A stretch of 64,000 nucleotides of DNA, taken from positions 248,001 through 312,000 of the forward strand of contig NZ_FOPG01000003.1 in NCBI RefSeq assembly GCF_900113435.1, read 5' to 3'. This document shows, in pieces, positions 59,896-64,000 of this stretch. The translations under genes were made by a program, and so were the position numbers. Source of the stretch: Sulfitobacter dubius (lineage in GTDB: Bacteria > Pseudomonadota > Alphaproteobacteria > Rhodobacterales > Rhodobacteraceae). Within the stretch, counting starts at the first letter, position 1. Each line of letters begins with the position of its first letter. The notes beneath the pieces are model-generated. The model was given only the letters and a program-made list of their open reading frames with translations. It had not been told where the DNA came from and did not search any database.

Positions 59896-60441
59896 TCAAA
59901 TCTTGGCGATACTTCGGATCGCGGCCTTGGCGATCTGGTCGAACATCGCACGATCGTCGGAGGATGAAGCAACGATCATGCCACCCTCCAGCGCCGCGAC
60001 GATGAGGCAGGACGTGTCTTCGGGGTTTTGAACGCTATGGCGTTGGAACAGGTCAAGCAGCCACAGCCTGTTCATTTTGAAGAAAGCTTTTGTTTTCTGG
60101 TTAACATTCTTGGGCAGCCCGATCGCTTCTGCTCCCATAATTGCGCAAAGACAGATGGTTTCGTCCAAGACCAGCGCCTGAGAGTAAAGCGCAACGTAGC
60201 TGTCCAACGCCGTTTGCAAGCCGGTCGTGTCGATCTGTTCAAGTTGTTCTTTGAACTGGCTGGTGTAGCGATCCACCAAAGCTTCGCCCAGATCGGGTTT
60301 GGTCGGGAAGTGATAGTGAACGCTTGCGCTTTTGATGCCGACATCGCTTGCCAGGTCGCGAAAGCTCATCGCCGAGAAACCCGCACCACGGACACGCTTT
60401 TCAGCGGCATCAAGGATTTTGTCTTTCATTGTCTGCGGCAT
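59896..60441 (-). CDS. TetR-family regulator
   Basis: This 181-residue protein has a helix-turn-helix (GFSAMSFRDLASDVGIKSASVHYHFPTKPDL) and a C-terminal helical domain with LDETICLCAIMGAEAIGLP. The longer frame upstream is ignored; ATG 60441 gives the family start. It is divergent from the cupin gene, and the 126 bases between hold a perfect palindrome (60509) and a related imperfect one (60455), both built on CTATCA/TGATAG. It probably represses itself and the cupin operon. Confidence 0.9.
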   Translation of the reverse strand: MPQTMKDKILDAAEKRVRGAGFSAMSFRDLASDVGIKSASVHYHFPTKPDLGEALVDRYTSQFKEQLEQIDTTGLQTALDSYVALYSQALVLDETICLCAIMGAEAIGLPKNVNQKTKAFFKMNRLWLLDLFQRHSVQNPEDTSCLIVAALEGGMIVASSSDDRAMFDQIAKAAIRSIAKI

Positions 60442-60454
60442 GCAAAGCTCCTGT

Positions 60455-60524
60455 CTATCATGTGGTAGATAGGTGTTGACAGGGGGGAGGGCAATATCTA
60501 ACTGAATGCCTATCAACTGATAGG
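60455..60524. promoter_or_regulatory. Paired TetR-type operators between the regulator and cupin genes
   Basis: CCTATCAACTGATAGG at 60509-60524 is a perfect palindrome (7+2+7). CTATCATGTGGTAGATAG at 60455-60472 is a related imperfect one with CTATC and GATAG ends. One lies near each divergent start, so each may control one promoter. Confidence 0.6.
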
Positions 60525-60567
60525 TAGCTATGTGGCGCCGCTGCGCGCTGAACCGGAAGGATGTACC

Positions 60568-61248
60568 ATGGACCTGAACGCAAATTTTGATGAACGTGCT
60601 GTTGTACATTCGGACAGGGAGCCGTGGGTTGCATCCCCGATGAAGGGCGTGGACCGGCGGATGCTGGACCGGATCGGGGATGAGGTCGCGCGGGCGACGA
60701 CCATCGTCCGCTATGCGCCGGGCAGCGCGTTTTCGGCGCACACCCATACCGGCGGCGAAGAGTTTCTGGTGCTTGAGGGCGTGTTTCAGGATGAACACGG
60801 TGACTTTCCGGTCGGCACCTACGTGCGCAACCCGCCGACCTCTGCGCACACGCCAAGCTCGGCTGCGGGGGCGACGATCTTCGTCAAGCTGTGGCAGTTC
60901 GACATGGATGACCGTCAGCAGATCACCATAGACACCACCACCCAGACCCCGCAGCCGGTGCGTGTGGGTGTTTCAGAAATTCCGCTGTTCGCGGATGCGC
61001 ACGAACGGGTGCGGATTGAGCTTTGGGAGCCCAACGTGGCAGTGACGCAGGCCGGCCACAACGGGTTCGAAGCCCTTGTGGTCGAAGGAAGCTTTATCGA
61101 AGGGGATAAGGTCTTCAGGGTCAATTCCTGGCTGCGCCTACCGCCCCACACGCCGCTGAACGCTGTTTCCGGGCCTGATGGGGCGCGGGTTTGGGTCAAA
61201 TCCGGCCATCTTTCGGAAACGCCAACAGCCCCGAATGTCGGGGGATAA
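60568..61248 (+). CDS. Bicupin protein of the ChrR type
   Basis: This 226-residue protein has two cupin-like halves: metal-ligand residues in SAFSAHTHTGGEEFLVLEGVF near residues 50-70, and a weaker second half with AGHNGFEALVVEGSF near 167. It resembles the ChrR cupin domain without the zinc-binding anti-sigma part. ATG 60568 is chosen since the 12 codons before it extend into the operator. It opens a coupled operon with an SDR and a flavin oxidase. Confidence 0.87.
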   Translation: MDLNANFDERAVVHSDREPWVASPMKGVDRRMLDRIGDEVARATTIVRYAPGSAFSAHTHTGGEEFLVLEGVFQDEHGDFPVGTYVRNPPTSAHTPSSAAGATIFVKLWQFDMDDRQQITIDTTTQTPQPVRVGVSEIPLFADAHERVRIELWEPNVAVTQAGHNGFEALVVEGSFIEGDKVFRVNSWLRLPPHTPLNAVSGPDGARVWVKSGHLSETPTAPNVGG

Positions 61249-61249
61249 G

Positions 61250-61927
61250 ATGTCAGATCCACTTGCAATCATTGGCGGGGCGGGTGCCGGTCTTGGGCAG
61301 AGCTTGGTGCGCGCCTTTGCTCAGAACGGCTATAGTTCCATCGGCCTCAACCGCTCGGTTTCCAATAGGACGGCGGGCACGACACTTACCGTCGATCTGT
61401 CCGACCCTGATCAAACAGCCCAAACCGTTTCGGACCTGATCCAAACCCATGGGGCACCAAAACTGGTGGTTCACAACGCCGCGAAGCTGGTGATCGCAGG
61501 GTTTGAAGATACCACGACTGCAGATTTTGAGGCGACATGGCGTGCGATGGTGCTTTCGGCGGTCAATCTGGGCCGAAGCGTGTTGCCTGCGATGGTGGAA
61601 GGCGGCGGTGGCACCTTCATCGTCTCCGGCGCAACAGCGAGCCTGCGCGGCGGCAAGAATTTTGCGGCCTTTGCCTCGGCTAAGGCAGGGTTGCGGGCGT
61701 TGACCCAATCGCTGGCGCGTGAATATGGGCCGCAGGGTATCCACGTTGTGCATGTGGTTCTTGACGGAATTGTCGACACGGATGCCAGCCGCGCCTTGCA
61801 CAGTATGAACCCTGCAAGGATGATGAAACCGGAGGATATTGCCCGCACCTATCTGGCGCTGGCGGATCAACCACGGTCCACCTGGACGCATGAGCTGGAC
61901 TTCAGGCCGATGGGAGAGGCATTCTGA
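61250..61927 (+). CDS. SDR-family NAD(P)-dependent oxidoreductase
   Basis: This 225-residue short-chain dehydrogenase has the cofactor loop IGGAGAGLGQSLVRAF, the NAA segment in VVHNAAKLV, and a catalytic Ser in IVSGATASLRGGKN with F-A-S-A-K (Tyr replaced by Phe or shifted) downstream. ATG 61250 follows GGGGG; an in-frame ATG at 61235 overlaps the cupin gene. The YxxxK motif is not canonical: FASAK appears instead of Y-x-x-x-K, so catalysis may be altered. It is in one operon with the flavoprotein. Confidence 0.85.
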   Translation: MSDPLAIIGGAGAGLGQSLVRAFAQNGYSSIGLNRSVSNRTAGTTLTVDLSDPDQTAQTVSDLIQTHGAPKLVVHNAAKLVIAGFEDTTTADFEATWRAMVLSAVNLGRSVLPAMVEGGGGTFIVSGATASLRGGKNFAAFASAKAGLRALTQSLAREYGPQGIHVVHVVLDGIVDTDASRALHSMNPARMMKPEDIARTYLALADQPRSTWTHELDFRPMGEAF

Positions 61928-63012
61928 TGCAGACCGATGTTCTGATTGTGGGCGGTGGTTTGTCGGGTCTTGCGCTTGCCGACCATCTGGCCCACCAAGG
62001 CCGCGATTTCTTGCTGGTTGAAGCGCAGGACCGCCTTGGCGGGCGCATCCTGACCAAAGAGCTTTCAGGCGGCGCGTTCGACCTCGGGCCTGCGTGGTTC
62101 TGGCCGGGCCAGCCGCGCATGGCGGCCCTCGCGGAACGCTTTCAGATCCCTGTGTTCGAGCAGTTCTCGACGGGTGACTTGGTCTATCAAGAGCAAAATG
62201 GCACCGTGCAGCGCGGGCGCGGCTATGCCTCTATGGAGGGGTCGTACCGCTTGGCCGGTGGGATCGGCTCTGTGGTGCATGCTTTGGCCAAAGGGTTGGA
62301 TCCGGTGAAGATCATGACCAGCACGCGGCTGACGTCGGTCGATCACTCGGCGGGCATCATCACGGCGGAGGTTGATCAAAACGGCAGCGCACAGATCATC
62401 ACGGCCAACAGGATCGCAATGGCCATGCCGCCCCGGGTGATCGCCGATACCGTTTCCTTTGAGCCCGCACTGGATGCGGGCCAAATGCAGGCATTGCAAG
62501 ACACGCCGACCTGGATGGCCGGTCAGGCCAAGATCGTTGCGGTTTACGATCAGCCTCATTGGCGACATGCCGGGCTGTCCGGCGACGCCATGAGCCAGCA
62601 GGGGCCGATGGTCGAAATTCACGATGCTTCGCCAAGGCAGGGCGGTCCCTATGCGCTCTTCGGTTTTGTCGGGGTTCCTGCGGATGCGCGTGCCCAGCAC
62701 AAAGATGAGATGATGCGCCTTGCGGTGACGCAGCTGACGACGATGTTCGGACCGGAAATGGCCAACCCGATGCACCTTGTTTTGCAAGACTGGGCGACCA
62801 TTCCCCACATCGCGCGGCTACAGGATCGGCAGCCGGTCCGAAGCCACCCCCGCTATGGTTTGCCGACCAACCTGTGTGCCCTTTCAGCACGCGGGATGAT
62901 ATTTGCGTCGACCGAGACCGCACCGGAATTCGGAGGCTTTCTTGAGGGCGCATTAGAGGCGGCCGAACATGCGGCCAGCACACTGGCGCTGCACGATCCC
63001 ATGCAGACCTGA
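61927..63012 (+). CDS. FAD-dependent amine oxidase-like protein
   Basis: This 361-residue flavoprotein of the monoamine oxidase/phytoene desaturase group has an N-terminal VLIVGGGLSGLALADHLA (residues about 5-22), EAQDRLGGRILT near 33, the GPAWFW segment and a C-terminal FAD contact (GMIFASTETAPEFGGFLEGALEAA). It is shorter than typical monoamine oxidase. It begins one base inside the SDR stop (TGATG), so the two are coupled. Its likely substrate is an amine or unsaturated ring compound, not specified by sequence. Confidence 0.88.
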   Translation: MQTDVLIVGGGLSGLALADHLAHQGRDFLLVEAQDRLGGRILTKELSGGAFDLGPAWFWPGQPRMAALAERFQIPVFEQFSTGDLVYQEQNGTVQRGRGYASMEGSYRLAGGIGSVVHALAKGLDPVKIMTSTRLTSVDHSAGIITAEVDQNGSAQIITANRIAMAMPPRVIADTVSFEPALDAGQMQALQDTPTWMAGQAKIVAVYDQPHWRHAGLSGDAMSQQGPMVEIHDASPRQGGPYALFGFVGVPADARAQHKDEMMRLAVTQLTTMFGPEMANPMHLVLQDWATIPHIARLQDRQPVRSHPRYGLPTNLCALSARGMIFASTETAPEFGGFLEGALEAAEHAASTLALHDPMQT

Positions 63013-63109
63013 TCACCACCCGCCCGCATGGGTTTGGGCATTCAATAGAAGAATGAAAACACGCCGCGCCAAGCCAATCCAACGGGCATGGTGGCCATAC
63101 GGATAACAT

Positions 63110-64000
63110 ATGATGACTCGGACATTACGCACGACTGAAGCCGCCGGGTTCCGGCGCAACCTTACGGTGCTGATCCTCGCCCAATCTTTGGGGGCTGCCA
63201 GCGGACCGATTGTAATCTCGCTGGGGGGATTGGTTGGTCAGGACCTTGCAACTGACCCTGCTTTGGCGACCCTTCCGGTCAGCATCTATAATCTTGGGCT
63301 TGCCCTTGGAACGGTGCCTGCCGCTTGGATCATGCGACAATACGGGCGTCGCAGCGGTTATCTTCTGGGCGCGATGATCGGCGTGTTCTCGGGATTGGTC
63401 GCCGCTGGTGCGATATCCTTTGGGGCGTTCACATTCTTCTGTTTGGGAACGTTTCTGGCGGGGCTCTATGCGTCCTATGTACAGTCCTACCGTTTCGCAG
63501 CTGCCGACGGGCGCGAAGGAGCAGACAGGGGGCGGGCCATTTCATGGGTCATGGTCGGCGGCCTGGTCGCTGCCATTATCGGCCCGCAACTGGTCATTGC
63601 CACGCGCGACGCTGTGCCGGGCGTGCCCTTTGCGGGCAGTTTCCTGAGCCAAGCGGCGCTGGCGCTCATCGCGTTTTTTGTTCTGACCCGGTTAAGGGGA
63701 CGCCAACCTGCAGCCACAGCCGAAACGCTGTCCGATGATGGGGGGCGCACAGTGTTCCAACTTCTGGCTTCGCCGAAATACATGCTTGGGGTCGCCGCTG
63801 GCGTGGTGTCTTACGGGCTTATGTCATTCGTCATGACGGCCGCACCGCTGGCGATGGTCGGATGCGGGCATTCGATTGACCACGCGGCGTGGGGTATTCA
63901 GTGGCATGTGCTGGCGATGTTCGCGCCAAGCCTTGTGACGGGCAAGCTGATCGCCCGGTTCGGCAAGGAAAAGGTCACCGCCGCTGGCCTGATCATCATC
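63110..64000 (+). CDS. MFS transporter, N-terminal part (3' end outside window)
   Basis: From ATG 63110 (or 63113) the frame stays open to the window edge, giving 297 visible residues with eight or so hydrophobic segments. LAQSLGAASGPIVISLGGLVG forms helix 1, and helix 2 is followed by the MFS loop motif IMRQYGRRSGYLLGA near residues 74-88. A polar loop near residues 198-220 separates the two halves. It lies about 100 bases after the oxidase gene and may export or import the compound handled by that operon. No stop is visible because the gene is cut by the edge. Confidence 0.87.
   Translation, partial: MMTRTLRTTEAAGFRRNLTVLILAQSLGAASGPIVISLGGLVGQDLATDPALATLPVSIYNLGLALGTVPAAWIMRQYGRRSGYLLGAMIGVFSGLVAAGAISFGAFTFFCLGTFLAGLYASYVQSYRFAAADGREGADRGRAISWVMVGGLVAAIIGPQLVIATRDAVPGVPFAGSFLSQAALALIAFFVLTRLRGRQPAATAETLSDDGGRTVFQLLASPKYMLGVAAGVVSYGLMSFVMTAAPLAMVGCGHSIDHAAWGIQWHVLAMFAPSLVTGKLIARFGKEKVTAAGLIII

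Overview
The window looks like an accessory-rich stretch of a Rhodobacterales (Roseobacter-group) alphaproteobacterium. This is inferred from the high GC content and alphaproteobacterial protein style, the many ABC, TRAP and TTT uptake systems paired with catabolic operons, the hexuronate genes, and a COG0523-linked zinc-starvation cluster. No rRNA, tRNA, CRISPR array, replication gene or integrase was recognised, so plasmid versus chromosome cannot be decided.

Layout. (1) 1-8074: an ABC importer of the taurine/nitrate type runs into an eight-to-nine gene catabolic operon (FAD oxidoreductase, class III CoA-transferase, enoyl-CoA hydratase, 7/8Fe ferredoxin, DapA-family lyase, aldehyde dehydrogenase), then a dCMP-deaminase-like gene. 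The substrate is unknown. (2) 8.5-15.2 kb: a block of small, mostly unrecognised proteins, a Crp/Fnr regulator, a MITE-like insertion and two strong hairpins. (3) 15.3-23.4 kb: a TAXI-TRAP receptor remnant, a Gabija-like two-gene defence module (OLD/TOPRIM nuclease plus UvrD-like helicase) and a complete IS21-family element. (4) 23.6-40.1 kb: two near-identical 239-bp direct repeats bracket a self-contained hexuronate cassette: TRAP transporter, UxaC, UxuB, UxuA, KdgK, KdgF, KduI, KduD, a sugar-acid dehydratase, accessory reductases and a GntR regulator. A CTAGTAT-containing motif recurs at four of its promoters. (5) 40.6-46.7 kb: a zinc-homeostasis cluster with two COG0523 GTPases, a DUF1826 protein, HisI2 and two matching Zur-like boxes. 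It is heavily eroded: ZnuB lacks its 5' part, ThrRS2 lacks its catalytic core, HisI2 is fused by deletion to a decapitated ZIP transporter, and only the first domain of a ZntA-like ATPase remains. (6) 46.7-55.5 kb: small secreted and lipoprotein genes, an orphan MbcA/ParS/Xre antitoxin, and a tripartite tricarboxylate transporter with AbrB, a GntR regulator, a PrpF-family protein and a PEP-mutase/isocitrate-lyase-family enzyme. (7) 55.7-64 kb: an S21 gene, a TetR-SRPBCC-VOC-DUF6151 operon, an IS5-family (IS427-type) element with a frameshifted transposase, and a TetR/cupin/SDR/FAD-oxidase/MFS cluster that runs off the right edge.

How the genes work together. The uronate cassette has import (DctPQM), the isomerase-reductase-dehydratase route from glucuronate or galacturonate to 2-keto-3-deoxygluconate, a parallel route for unsaturated uronates (KdgF, KduI, KduD), and KdgK to make KDPG. 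The KDPG aldolase must be outside the window. The zinc cluster appears built to economise or allocate zinc during starvation, but several of its parts have been lost. The other catabolic regions each pair a dedicated importer or regulator with enzymes, and their substrates cannot be read from sequence alone.
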